From Paenibacillus tyrphae (GTDB lineage Bacteria; Bacillota; Bacilli; Paenibacillales; NBRC-103111): a DNA stretch of 64,000 nucleotides. The stretch covers positions 1 to 64,000 of the forward strand of contig NZ_JNVM01000022.1 in the NCBI RefSeq assembly GCF_000722545.1, in the 5' to 3' direction. The translations under genes and the position numbers were made by a program. This document shows, one piece after another, positions 24,343 to 32,602 of this stretch (the stretch's first letter is position 1; every line of letters begins with the position of its first letter). Under the pieces are notes generated by a model. The model made no database searches, had not been told where the DNA came from, and worked only from the letters and a program-made list of their open reading frames with translations.

Positions 24343-26343
24343 ATGAAGCCACAACTTTCTGTAATGGAAGCCGCGTCAATGCTGGGAATCTCTGAGAGAG
24401 CCGTTCGAAAGCAGATTAGTGAAGGAAAATTAAAAGCGGAACTCACCAGCGGCGGCCGTAACGGAAAAATTTATTACATCCCTGTATCCTCCCTCCCGGT
24501 CGATGTGCAGCGCAAATACTGGACGAGTACGAATGAAGCCACAGCTTCCGCACCCGCACCGGATTGTAACGACGAACAGGCTAAGCCGGAACATACCGGC
24601 ATCAACTACACATTGGCGGAGCTAAAGCACGCTGTCGGCGAAGAGAGGTTCGAGGCGATGCTGGCCGAGGCCGAATACAAAATGGAAATCATCAAACAGG
24701 CGATGAACCCGCCTGAAGGCATCAAGAAAACGATCTGGATCACACAACTGGCGAAAAAGTACGGCAAGAGCACGGCCGCGCTGTACCGGGACGTTGAGAA
24801 ATTTCAGGAATGGGGGATTTTGGGACTTATGCGAAAGTCGCGGCTGCTCACACAGGGACCGCAGCGGACATCGATTGAACCCGAAGTGGAACGTTTCCTT
24901 CGCGCCGCTTATCTGGATTTACGCCAGCCCAAGCCAGCACACATTTTCAATAAGAAGTTGCCGCAATTCTGTGAGACAAATGGTTATAAAATGCCTTCGC
25001 GGGCAAGTGTTTTCCGTTACCTGAAAGACATGGAAATCTACGAACCCGATCTTTGCTGCCTCGCCCGTGAAAGCAAGGAAGCATATTGGAAAAAGTTTGC
25101 CGAGAAGGCAACCCGCCAAGAGCCGGATTTTGTCAATCAGGTGTGGATGGGTGACCATCACAAGCTCGATCTGTTCATTTCGTACCAAGGCCGTGCGGTT
25201 CGGCCGTGGATGACTGTATGGTTTGACGTTTGCAGCCGTACGGTGGTCGGCTGGTGCCTCTCCATCCAGGCAAACGGACGAACGATCGCCCTGGCTCTTC
25301 GTCACGCCATGCTGCCGAAGAAAATCAAACGTGAAGACGGCACAGAAGACACGCTAGAGATCGGCGGCCTGCCGGACATGCTCTACATCGACAACGGTGA
25401 GGATTACAAGGCACAAGTAAAAGCCGGAAAAAAACATGAAGATTTTGAATTGTCGCGTGAAACACGGGGAATCTGTACGTCGATGGACATCAAAGTTCAA
25501 TTCGCGACGCCTTACCATCCATGGGCGAAGGCTCAAGTCGAACGATTCTTCGGCACATTCACCGATCAATTCACGCGCTATCAGCCCGGTTGGTGCGGAC
25601 CGAACAACAAAGCCCGGCCGGAAGGCTACAACGAAAAGGAATTGCATGAGAAAGGGCAATTGCTCGATCTGGAAGAACTATCATCCCGCGTCGAGGCATA
25701 TTTGTACGACTACCATACTACGGTTCATCGAACCATCGGCATGACTCCGATGCAAAAGCACTTTTCGACCGCTAAAATCCGGGAAGGCTTCGCTGACGAA
25801 CGAGCCCTTGACATTTGTCTCATGGATGTTGAGAGAGCAGCCGTGTCGGCAAATGGTATCGAGCGGTTCGGTACGCGGGGACGCAAACGGTGGTATTCGC
25901 ACCCCGAACTGCCAGCTTATGCCGGTCAAAAGGTCATCATTCGATATGACCCCAACCGGATCGGGGAGCTGCTTGTATTTCATCCGAAGACCGGCAAGTA
26001 TTTGTTTACCGCCACGAATAAAGAATTGCTTGCCTTCAATGCAAAGAAAGACGATATCCAAGAGTTGCAAAAACGACGCGCTGCTCGGCGCAAGCTGGTC
26101 AAACAATCGATTCGCGAAGCACAAACCACGCTGGAAAGCATCGTAACGGAACGTGAAGCAGCAGGAACTAGAATGATGAGCGGCGCGAACGGGACAGCAA
26201 AAGGCAATGTTCGAGCAATGCTCGGGACCGAACAAGTGGTCAAAAAGCGCGAGGAAGAAGCCAAATCAGCGAAAGCAAAACGCTCGGCCAAGCCGATGAG
26301 CGTCTACGACGAATACATTCTCCGTGAAGGAACGGAAGGATAA
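24343..26343 (+). CDS. MuA-type DDE transposase
   Basis: Carries out phage integration and replicative transposition by binding the phage ends and joining them to target DNA. The 666-residue protein has an N-terminal MerR/winged-helix-like DNA-binding domain (SVMEAASMLGISERAVRK), a second HTH near residue 150, and an rve/RNase H-fold core. The catalytic triad is visible as Asp in MGDHHKLDLF, Asp in LYIDNGEDYK and Glu in AQVERFFGTF. A Mu-type C-terminal domain follows. It starts 26 bp after the preceding gene; GGAGGGA is the binding site. Length matches MuA (663). Confidence 0.95.
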   Translation: MKPQLSVMEAASMLGISERAVRKQISEGKLKAELTSGGRNGKIYYIPVSSLPVDVQRKYWTSTNEATASAPAPDCNDEQAKPEHTGINYTLAELKHAVGEERFEAMLAEAEYKMEIIKQAMNPPEGIKKTIWITQLAKKYGKSTAALYRDVEKFQEWGILGLMRKSRLLTQGPQRTSIEPEVERFLRAAYLDLRQPKPAHIFNKKLPQFCETNGYKMPSRASVFRYLKDMEIYEPDLCCLARESKEAYWKKFAEKATRQEPDFVNQVWMGDHHKLDLFISYQGRAVRPWMTVWFDVCSRTVVGWCLSIQANGRTIALALRHAMLPKKIKREDGTEDTLEIGGLPDMLYIDNGEDYKAQVKAGKKHEDFELSRETRGICTSMDIKVQFATPYHPWAKAQVERFFGTFTDQFTRYQPGWCGPNNKARPEGYNEKELHEKGQLLDLEELSSRVEAYLYDYHTTVHRTIGMTPMQKHFSTAKIREGFADERALDICLMDVERAAVSANGIERFGTRGRKRWYSHPELPAYAGQKVIIRYDPNRIGELLVFHPKTGKYLFTATNKELLAFNAKKDDIQELQKRRAARRKLVKQSIREAQTTLESIVTEREAAGTRMMSGANGTAKGNVRAMLGTEQVVKKREEEAKSAKAKRSAKPMSVYDEYILREGTEG

Positions 26344-26358
26344 AAGGAGGATTTACAC

Positions 26359-27354
26359 ATGGCACTTGCTCAAGTGGTTCAGATGGCAGAGGAGTTTTCG
26401 AAAGAAAGAACCCTCCTCCTGAAGTTGGTTCAAGAAGAAGGCGCTAAAATCACGGACGTTGCGCGTGAATTAGGCAAGTCGCGAAGCACGATTTCCCTCT
26501 ATATCAATGGGAAGTATCCAGAAAGCGAGGAGCTGCGAGAGGCCGCGAGAAATTACCTTACCCGCATCGGCATGTGGGAGGACGAGCAAGAGGACGACGC
26601 GGGAAAAGCTGCTGCTGCCAGCTACATCACGAGCGCGGACGAGCTCCCATTCATCGAGACAAACGATGTCAAGCGGATGCGGTACGTGCTGAAGAAGGCC
26701 GCAACGAAGCAGAAGTTCGGCATCGTTGCAGGCGATCCCGGCCTCGGCAAAACCGAGACGCTGAAGAAGTACATGCTGACGAATCCGGGCAGCGCGATCT
26801 ATGTTCGCTGCAAGAGCACGCACACGGTCAAAAGTTTGCTTCAGGAGCTGGCCGATGCACTCGGCCTGACCGACATCGGATCGGCCAACCAGCTCACGCG
26901 CCGGATCGTCAAGCAACTGAAACGGACGCCCTTCTTCCTGATTTTCGACGAAGCCGATCTTCTGAAGTCGGCGGAGAAATACGAAGCTCTGCGAGACATT
27001 TACGACGAGGCCGGGAATATCGGCGTCGCCCTGGTCGGTAACCTCGCCCTGGCGGAAATGTTCCTCGACTTCGCGGACATGCGGCCGGAGCTGAAGCGCT
27101 TGGCCGACCGCGCTCCCTTTCACCAGCGGCTGCAAGGCCCGTCACGGGAAGAAGTCGAACAACTGCTTGAAAACGTAAATCTGACCCCAGGGGCACGAAA
27201 GCTAATCATTCAAATCGCGCTGAATCCTCGCAAAGGCGGGCTTCGAAACTGTGTCGAGATATTGGACGTGCTGCTCGATATGACTCAAGGGAAGACGATT
27301 ACGGAAGAAATGGTCCTGCACATCGGCCAAATTAACTTAAATGCAAACGCGTAA
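26359..27354 (+). CDS. MuB-like AAA+ target-DNA activator ATPase
   Basis: Partner of the transposase that selects target DNA and gives target immunity. The 331-residue protein has an N-terminal XRE-type HTH (KITDVARELGKSRSTISLYI), a Walker A GDPGLGKTE near residue 126, Walker B FFLIFDEADLL near 195 and a C-terminal helical domain. MuB shares this order. It lies 15 bp after the transposase gene with AAAGGAGG as binding site. Confidence 0.93.
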   Translation: MALAQVVQMAEEFSKERTLLLKLVQEEGAKITDVARELGKSRSTISLYINGKYPESEELREAARNYLTRIGMWEDEQEDDAGKAAAASYITSADELPFIETNDVKRMRYVLKKAATKQKFGIVAGDPGLGKTETLKKYMLTNPGSAIYVRCKSTHTVKSLLQELADALGLTDIGSANQLTRRIVKQLKRTPFFLIFDEADLLKSAEKYEALRDIYDEAGNIGVALVGNLALAEMFLDFADMRPELKRLADRAPFHQRLQGPSREEVEQLLENVNLTPGARKLIIQIALNPRKGGLRNCVEILDVLLDMTQGKTITEEMVLHIGQINLNANA

Positions 27355-27369
27355 GGGGGTGTAAGCGGC

Positions 27370-27567
27370 ATGGAAACAGCACATGCTAAAGTGATCTGTC
27401 ATCTTCTTTCAAAGGAGCTTGTCTCTTGCAATGATTTTGGTGAATACAAGTTGACCGACGAGGGAAACGCCTCCGTCTCCCTTATGCTTGATCGGTTCAC
27501 ACCCGAACAAATGATGATGATCGGCCTGTACTATGCAGATAAACTCGGCATTCATATGCACGATTAA
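27370..27567 (+). CDS. Small early phage protein, unknown function
   Basis: A 65-residue protein 15 bp after the MuB gene. It has a short winged-helix-like look (VSCNDFGEYKLTDEGNA) but no recognised family. A GGGGG-type binding site precedes the ATG. Confidence 0.6.
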   Translation: METAHAKVICHLLSKELVSCNDFGEYKLTDEGNASVSLMLDRFTPEQMMMIGLYYADKLGIHMHD

Positions 27568-27580
27568 CGAGGAGGCCCCT

Positions 27581-27748
27581 ATGGCTATGCACAAATCATC
27601 CAGCATCAGAACCTGGAAACTAAACGACGAAGAACTTGTAAAACTTCGGGAAATGCCTTCTCTTCCGCCGACGGGATCGGATGGACAGCGGCTGAAGCCT
27701 CCCTTCCGTATCCCACAGAAAAGAAATAGCCGAAACGCCTCGCGATAG
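27581..27748 (+). CDS. Small basic early phage protein, unknown function
   Basis: A 55-residue basic protein ending RNSRNASR. The ATG at 27581 has GAGGAGG 5 nt upstream, better than an in-frame start 16 codons earlier. Its stop lies inside the first of two hairpins. Confidence 0.6.
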   Translation: MAMHKSSSIRTWKLNDEELVKLREMPSLPPTGSDGQRLKPPFRIPQKRNSRNASR

Positions 27749-27779
27749 GAGGCGTCGCGGGGATATGGCCTACCCCGCC
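27736..27779 (+). repeat. Two consecutive hairpins in the early operon
   Basis: ACGCCTC pairs with GAGGCGT (27736 to 27756) and GCGGGG with CCCCGC (27758 to 27779). No T-run follows, so these are likely mRNA structures rather than terminators. Confidence 0.5.
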
Positions 27780-27811
27780 TGATGATGGCAGGCCGGAAAG
27801 GGGTGCGCTAC

Positions 27812-28006
27812 ATGCAAGCTGTAAAGAAGAGAACCGCTCATGACGAACGGCTCGCGGAAACGATTAGACAGCGCTACGGATCGGAGACATATCAACTGTC
27901 GGACAAAGCTAAATTGGATCGGCTGATTCGTCTTCTTCAAGGAATGACTTGCCCTTGCTGCGGGGTTTCTTTGTCCGATGCTTTGTCTTCCAGTCATACC
28001 GACTAG
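27812..28006 (+). CDS. Small CxxC early phage protein
   Basis: A 64-residue protein, basic at the start, with a CPCC motif near its end that may bind metal. ATG 27812 is preceded by AAAGGGG; an earlier in-frame ATG at 27782 lacks a binding site. The last 98 bp overlap the end of a convergent minus-strand gene. Function unknown. Confidence 0.55.
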   Translation: MQAVKKRTAHDERLAETIRQRYGSETYQLSDKAKLDRLIRLLQGMTCPCCGVSLSDALSSSHTD

Positions 28007-28466
28007 AGTTGTAATCTACTAGATTTTCTTTGTCGAATACCACCATGAGTTTGCATAACGTTTTCGAAGTCACCAGGGAGCGGAAGATCAGTTCCTCTCC
28101 CTCGAAAATCCAAACGCAAGCGGAAAGAAGCTCAAAGTCAACTTCGTCCCATGCTTGCAAAGGTCCGATGATGTCAAGCGTAAATTGAAGGTGATCTAGT
28201 ATCCCCTTTTCAATATCAACCATCATGAGCGTCACAAAGTCCAGATTCGTTGTCACGTACACACGGTTTTGATGGCGAAGGGGCGACATTAAGGGCTTGC
28301 AACGATCTCGGTTCGCCTGAATAATCTCCAGACTATGTTCCGTAAGTTTTCCGTCCATCTTCTTTAACAAAAAGTCGCACATTTTCACATAATCGTGGAT
28401 GATGTCGGTTTCTTCCGACTTTAATCCTATGATATCAGCAGGATAGACCGTTATAGGCTGCGGCAT
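27909..28466 (-). CDS. Minus-strand accessory (moron-like) gene in the early region, unknown function
   Basis: A 185-residue protein on the strand opposite to all other early genes. The start is well supported: AAGGAGGAAA lies 6 nt before the ATG at 28466. It is a soluble, mixed alpha/beta protein with a Lys/Arg-rich tail (KTKHRTKKPRSKGKS) and no recognised domain. Its isolation and orientation suggest an independently expressed cargo gene, possibly active in the lysogen. Its 3' end overlaps the preceding plus-strand gene. Confidence 0.7.
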   Translation of the reverse strand: MPQPITVYPADIIGLKSEETDIIHDYVKMCDFLLKKMDGKLTEHSLEIIQANRDRCKPLMSPLRHQNRVYVTTNLDFVTLMMVDIEKGILDHLQFTLDIIGPLQAWDEVDFELLSACVWIFEGEELIFRSLVTSKTLCKLMVVFDKENLVDYNSSRYDWKTKHRTKKPRSKGKSFLEEDESADPI

Positions 28467-28569
28467 AAAAGATTTCCTCCTTATGGAATTTGCTTCTATT
28501 TTACTAAAACATATGTCAAGCGGCTATTCAAGTTTCTAACATCGCTGATCAAGGAAGGAGGCCCCTAAT

Positions 28570-29028
28570 TTGAATGACTTTGTACCGGGCATTAAATTCG
28601 AATGGATAGACCGTGTTGCGTGTGTAGAGGCATTAGCTGCTAAATGTGTAGACATCAAGTTTGAAGAGGCTATGAAAGGTATTTTACTGACTTGCTACTG
28701 CAAGCACCCGGAACGAATGACGCGAAAACAGGAATCCACGCTCAAGCGAGACGTGATGAAAAGAGCCAAGGATATCAAACAAGAGCGAGCATCGCCAGAA
28801 ATCGGAGATACGGTTCGGGTTGCAAAATTAGCTCCGAACCCCTTGCTTGGGGGATTAAAACAAGATGGAAAGAACCTTGTGGAAGCAATCGTCGTCGATA
28901 TTCGGCGCACATCATTCGGGCTTTTTTTCAAGGTGAAGCGATTGAGCGATGGCGAGATTCAAGAAGGCAACGGACACATGATAAAAGCCGTTGTTCGTAG
29001 GGCCCGAAGCACGCACGAGGTTATTTAG
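28570..29028 (+). CDS. Early phage protein of unknown function
   Basis: A 152-residue protein beginning at TTG with AAGGAGG about 9 nt upstream. The N-terminal half is helical with a Cys pair (TCYCKH). The C-terminal half looks like a small beta domain (IGDTVRVAKLAPN, GLFFKVKRLSDGE). No family recognised. It restarts the plus-strand early genes after the minus-strand insertion. Confidence 0.65.
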   Translation: MNDFVPGIKFEWIDRVACVEALAAKCVDIKFEEAMKGILLTCYCKHPERMTRKQESTLKRDVMKRAKDIKQERASPEIGDTVRVAKLAPNPLLGGLKQDGKNLVEAIVVDIRRTSFGLFFKVKRLSDGEIQEGNGHMIKAVVRRARSTHEVI

Positions 29029-29029
29029 G

Positions 29030-29269
29030 ATGGCGAAACCAAAAGTAAAATCAGAGCCTATCCTATTCGCAACCCCTCCTGACCCGAATCGGTGCTTTGT
29101 ACTGTTTTCAAAGATATGCCACGATGCAGGGACTGCGGCCGTCGGGCTTCGCAGCCTGGCAAGCCAATTGGACAAGCATCCCCGCGATCGACCGATCAAA
29201 AATATGCGTTACGACGCGGCCACGATGCGGCTGGAAATCGAATTTGAAACGGAGGGCAAGCAGCCATGA
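29030..29269 (+). CDS. Small phage protein of unknown function
   Basis: A 79-residue protein starting 1 bp after the previous stop and overlapping the next start, so it is translationally coupled on both sides. It has a Pro-rich start and a mixed alpha/beta body. No family recognised. Confidence 0.65.
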   Translation: MAKPKVKSEPILFATPPDPNRCFVLFSKICHDAGTAAVGLRSLASQLDKHPRDRPIKNMRYDAATMRLEIEFETEGKQP

Positions 29270-30264
29270 TGCAAGGTATCCAAGAGGCGCTTGGAAACGA
29301 TATTCTGCAAAAAATCAAACAGCGCCTCTCCACCGTTCAAACGACCTATTCTCCGGCCTACTTCCGGGAGCAGTTGCCCGAGCTGGAAGATATGGGGGCA
29401 ACCGACGATATGATCGCCCATTCCAAAATCCCGCTTTATGAGCGTCTGAAGCAATTGAAAGAGTGCGCAGGCTGCACCGGGTATCCCTCTTGCAAACGGC
29501 CGCCCGGCATGGAAGGAACGGTGATCCGCCTTTTCCCTGTGCTTCCCGACGAAGAAAATACAACGGCAGCCGCATATATCTCTTCTTGTCATGGAACATG
29601 TAACGAATATTCTCACTATCTGCGGGAACAGCATTGGGCGAAGCTGCAAGAGTTTTCCGGCAAGGCCAAGCAAGACAGCTATTATACTTTTGAAAATTTC
29701 CCGATCGGGCCGAAAAGACAAAACAAGGATATTTGCACCGCATTCTATGACTTCGCAAACAACTACAAGCCCGGCGACGAGACAAAAGGCATCTACCTTC
29801 ACGGCCGGGCAGGCACTTTCAAAACATGGCTTATGCTTGCTATGGTGAACCGGTTAGAGGAACGCCGGGTGCCCGTGCTCTTTATTCGCACGGATTCCAT
29901 CTTCCGTAACTTCAAGGCGTATTTGTCCCGCAAGGAAGAGATCGGCCCGATCATCGAGCGGTATGCCTCGGTTGAAGTGTTGGCGATCGATGAGTTCGCC
30001 CAGGAGAGCCCGACCGACTTTACCGTCGATATCATGTTCGAGCTATTGAACGCCCGCTTTACGAACGGGCTCCCTACCTTCTACACCAGCAATTACGCGC
30101 CGGATAATGTGTATATGAAGGTTGTCAAAAAGCTTCAATTGGAAGAGAAGGTCGAAGCGATCCATCGTCGCATCAGCCAAGGTGCCCGGCTCGCCGAAAT
30201 GATCGGCGACAGTTGGAAGCTCCGGGATGTTGAAAGGATCGGTCCAGACTCCCATAAATCTTGA
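29266..30264 (+). CDS. DnaI/DnaC-like AAA+ helicase loader
   Basis: Predicted replicative-helicase loader (332 residues). The N-terminal part has a DnaI-like Cys-rich segment (CAGCTGYPSCKRPPG). The C-terminal AAA+ domain has Walker A HGRAGTFKTWL near residue 178 and Walker B VLAIDEFAQES near 243. The Arg-rich end (IHRRISQGARLAEMIG) fits the arginine finger/sensor region. Mu relies on the host loader after transposition, so a phage-borne one is notable. It overlaps the preceding gene by 4 bp. Confidence 0.82.
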   Translation: MMQGIQEALGNDILQKIKQRLSTVQTTYSPAYFREQLPELEDMGATDDMIAHSKIPLYERLKQLKECAGCTGYPSCKRPPGMEGTVIRLFPVLPDEENTTAAAYISSCHGTCNEYSHYLREQHWAKLQEFSGKAKQDSYYTFENFPIGPKRQNKDICTAFYDFANNYKPGDETKGIYLHGRAGTFKTWLMLAMVNRLEERRVPVLFIRTDSIFRNFKAYLSRKEEIGPIIERYASVEVLAIDEFAQESPTDFTVDIMFELLNARFTNGLPTFYTSNYAPDNVYMKVVKKLQLEEKVEAIHRRISQGARLAEMIGDSWKLRDVERIGPDSHKS

Positions 30265-30287
30265 ATCGAATAAGGAGGACGAAAACA

Positions 30288-30470
30288 ATGGCAATGCCCC
30301 AACAAAAGCTTGAACAATCCCATCAGGTGGAGATCAGCCCCGAATACGACAAATTATTCGACGGTGATCTAACCACCGCTAACGGTACCATGTACCGCCG
30401 TCAAATGACGGTCGCCGATTGCGACCGGCTGTTCGAATACGGTGCGATCAGCACGATCGGAAAGGAGTAA
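30288..30470 (+). CDS. Small phage protein of unknown function
   Basis: A 60-residue acidic protein with AAGGAGG 10 nt before ATG 30288. It has no Cys and no membrane segment. It lies between the helicase-loader and GemA genes. Confidence 0.6.
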   Translation: MAMPQQKLEQSHQVEISPEYDKLFDGDLTTANGTMYRRQMTVADCDRLFEYGAISTIGKE

Positions 30471-30476
30471 CCGGCG

Positions 30477-30878
30477 ATGAAGATCACCCCAGAACAACGA
30501 CGAAAAATCTTCGGAATCCAGAAGCAGCACGGCATCGAAACGGATGATCTATATTCGTTGGTTGAACAGATTAGCGGCAACCGAAGCATTTCAGCCCTGA
30601 CCAAAGAGCAAGGCATAAAGTTGATTGATCGGCTCTGCAAGATCGTCGGGGAAGTCCCGAAGCCAAGGGAGCACCGGGCAAGCGAAGCAATGATCGGTTA
30701 CATACGGAAGCTGGAACAGGAGCTCGGCTGGAAGGATGATCCGAACCGACTGCTTGGTTTCATGAAACGTATGACCGGAGTGGACCGTTTGGAATGGCTA
30801 ACAAAGCAGCAAGGCATAAAGTTGATCGAAGGACTGAAGAACATGCGGGGGCGCGCCGATCGGCGTGCCGCCCCCTAA
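30477..30878 (+). CDS. GemA/Mu gp16-like regulatory protein (DUF1018)
   Basis: A 133-residue protein with the DUF1018 pattern: MKITPEQRRKIFGIQKQHG at the start, then two related helical units each with KEQGIKLID or KQQGIKLIE. In Mu, GemA modulates host gene expression and DNA topology. It starts 6 bp after the previous gene and just precedes the Mor gene, as in other Mu-like phages. Confidence 0.85.
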   Translation: MKITPEQRRKIFGIQKQHGIETDDLYSLVEQISGNRSISALTKEQGIKLIDRLCKIVGEVPKPREHRASEAMIGYIRKLEQELGWKDDPNRLLGFMKRMTGVDRLEWLTKQQGIKLIEGLKNMRGRADRRAAP

Positions 30879-30896
30879 CAATGATTGGAAAATGGC

Positions 30897-30925
30897 GCGA
30901 CAAAATTGGCATGATAATATATAAT
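30897..30925 (+). promoter_or_regulatory. Likely middle promoter ahead of mor
   Basis: A perfect -10 TATAAT (30920 to 30925) has only a weak -35 (GCGACA) 17 nt upstream. This would suit a promoter needing activation or phage replication. Confidence 0.5.
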
Positions 30926-30945
30926 GCCAGGAAGGAGCGAGAAGT

Positions 30946-31269
30946 ATGTCTTTGACGGATGACATCATCGCCGAGATCGACCCGACGCAGCTCCCCCATC
31001 CTTACTACCAGCTCGCCGAAGCCATCGGTCTGAAGCCGACGCTTGTTCTGGCCGAACAGTTCGGCGGCACCGGCGTATACTTCCCGAAGCTGGAGGCCGC
31101 AATCCGCGCTGCCCGCGACAGGATGATTCGAAGGGAGTTCGACGGAGGAAACTATAAGGAGCTCGCCCGCAGGTACAGGCTATCGGAATCATGGGTTCGG
31201 GAAATCGTGGACAAGGCTGACGAGAACCAAATTTCTATTTTCGATGTATTGCCGGGCGATTCCGGTTAA
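30946..31269 (+). CDS. Mor/C family transcription activator
   Basis: Activator of middle or late phage transcription. The 107-residue protein has the Mor dimerisation half (AEQFGGTGVYFPKLEAA) and a C-terminal HTH (YKELARRYRLSESWVREIV). AAGGAG precedes the ATG. Only one Mor/C-type gene is seen, so it may serve both steps that Mu divides between Mor and C. A strong terminator follows. Confidence 0.92.
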   Translation: MSLTDDIIAEIDPTQLPHPYYQLAEAIGLKPTLVLAEQFGGTGVYFPKLEAAIRAARDRMIRREFDGGNYKELARRYRLSESWVREIVDKADENQISIFDVLPGDSG

Positions 31270-31302
31270 ATCATTCAAGTAACAAAATCATATAAACTTA
31301 TC

Positions 31303-31335
31303 AAGAGGCGTGTTCGGAGACGAGCACGCCTCTTT
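31303..31335 (+). terminator. Terminator between mor and the late operon
   Basis: AAGAGGCGTG-TTC pairs with GAG-CACGCCTCTT, followed by a short T-run. It separates the middle transcript from the morphogenesis genes. Confidence 0.85.
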
Positions 31336-31378
31336 GCTATGCTTGGAATACAGTTTGAATCAAAGGAGGAAAACGGCA

Positions 31379-31741
31379 TTGAATCAATTGCCGACAGGAG
31401 CACTCATCACCGTAATTTCTGTTCTAGGTTCCATTCTATTAACGCTTGCCAGCATCATCGGCTATTTCCTCAAAGACATTCGCAATAGCGTCAAAGAAAA
31501 TCAATCCGCCCAAGATAAACACATCCAGAATATCGAGCGAGACGTTTCGGAGCTCAAGGCCGAGCTGCCGCAAAAGTACGTTCTCAAAGATGACTTTAAT
31601 CGGGCGCTGAAGGAACTGAAAGACGACCAAACGCGGGCGATCGCTGGTCTGGAACATAAGGTCGATACACTGACCCGCGACGTGCGGGAAATGTTGCAAA
31701 ACGTGAGCAAGATTATGGGAACAGGAGGTAAAAGCGAGTGA
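31379..31741 (+). CDS. Phage membrane-anchored coiled-coil protein
   Basis: A 120-residue protein with one N-terminal membrane segment (ALITVISVLGSILLTLASII) and a long coiled coil. This fits the small membrane proteins (DUF2730-like) that precede gp26/gp27 in Mu-like phages. The TTG at 31379 is chosen because AAAGGAGG lies 8 nt upstream; an ATG at 31310 lies within the terminator. It is the first late gene. Confidence 0.7.
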   Translation: MNQLPTGALITVISVLGSILLTLASIIGYFLKDIRNSVKENQSAQDKHIQNIERDVSELKAELPQKYVLKDDFNRALKELKDDQTRAIAGLEHKVDTLTRDVREMLQNVSKIMGTGGKSE

Positions 31742-32034
31742 ATACGAATGAAGCCAAGGAAATCCGTGGGTTCATCTTGACTATCTTAAAAGTGCAGTAC
31801 CCCAGCCCGGCCAGCGATCGGCTGATTTCGCTGACGCTCAATGATAGTCGGCTAGATAGCTCCATACCGAAAATTCGCATTCATCTTCGGTATCTCGAAG
31901 AGAAGGGCTATGTCCGAACCGAGGAAGGCAACGAGCTCGGCATCCAGCGCACGATGGCAACCCTGACAGCCAAGGGGATCGATCTGCTGGATGGAAGTAT
32001 CGCGGATGATCCCGGTGTGATGGTGATCCGCTGA
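31738..32034 (+). CDS. Mu gp26-like winged-helix protein
   Basis: A 98-residue protein with a winged-helix pattern (LRYLEEKGYVRTEEGN). It starts at GTG overlapping the previous stop by 4 bp. Its position directly ahead of the gp27-like gene matches Mu gp26; the function is unknown, perhaps in packaging. Confidence 0.7.
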   Translation: MNTNEAKEIRGFILTILKVQYPSPASDRLISLTLNDSRLDSSIPKIRIHLRYLEEKGYVRTEEGNELGIQRTMATLTAKGIDLLDGSIADDPGVMVIR

Positions 32035-32591
32035 TGAGCAGCCGACGCAAACATAGCAAAGTGCTTCAGCTACCGCCGGAAATTGTTGAAGCGGTCAACA
32101 AAAAACTGACGACCGGCACAACGTACCGCGAAATTGCGGATTGGATCAACCAAATGGCCGAGGATACAGGTGTTGAGATCAGTCACATGTCCGTTCAACG
32201 GTATGGCAAAGACTTTCTTTCGCGCCTGGAGCGCCTGAAGGTGGTCAACGAGCAAGCGAAAGCGATCGTCGAAACGCACGGCGAAGGACCGGACACAGCG
32301 CTGGCCGAAGCGGCGAACAAGCTCGCTTTGCAGTTGGTCATGGAGACGCTTATGACCGCCCAGAATACATTGGAGGATGAAAAGCTGACCAATGTGATGC
32401 GGGCACTTACGCAGCTTCAGCGCAGTTCGGTTGCCACGGAGAAGCTGAAGTTCACGTTCGACAAAGGCATTTCGAAGGCGATCGATCAAGTCAAGCAGCA
32501 GCTCCAGGAGGAATTGAAAAGCGATCCAGACCTTTACCATCGGCTGGCGGCGATCGCAGATCGAATCGAATCCGATCTGACAGCCGGATAG
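32034..32591 (+). CDS. DUF3486 / Mu gp27-like small terminase subunit
   Basis: A 185-residue protein with the DUF3486 layout: LPPEIVEAVNKKL, an HTH (TYREIADWIN) and a long helical C-terminal half (AANKLALQLVMETL). It probably recognises DNA for packaging together with the large terminase next to it. Its start overlaps the gp26-like stop by one base. Confidence 0.85.
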   Translation: MSSRRKHSKVLQLPPEIVEAVNKKLTTGTTYREIADWINQMAEDTGVEISHMSVQRYGKDFLSRLERLKVVNEQAKAIVETHGEGPDTALAEAANKLALQLVMETLMTAQNTLEDEKLTNVMRALTQLQRSSVATEKLKFTFDKGISKAIDQVKQQLQEELKSDPDLYHRLAAIADRIESDLTAG

Positions 32592-32602
32592 GATGGTGAG
32601 CC

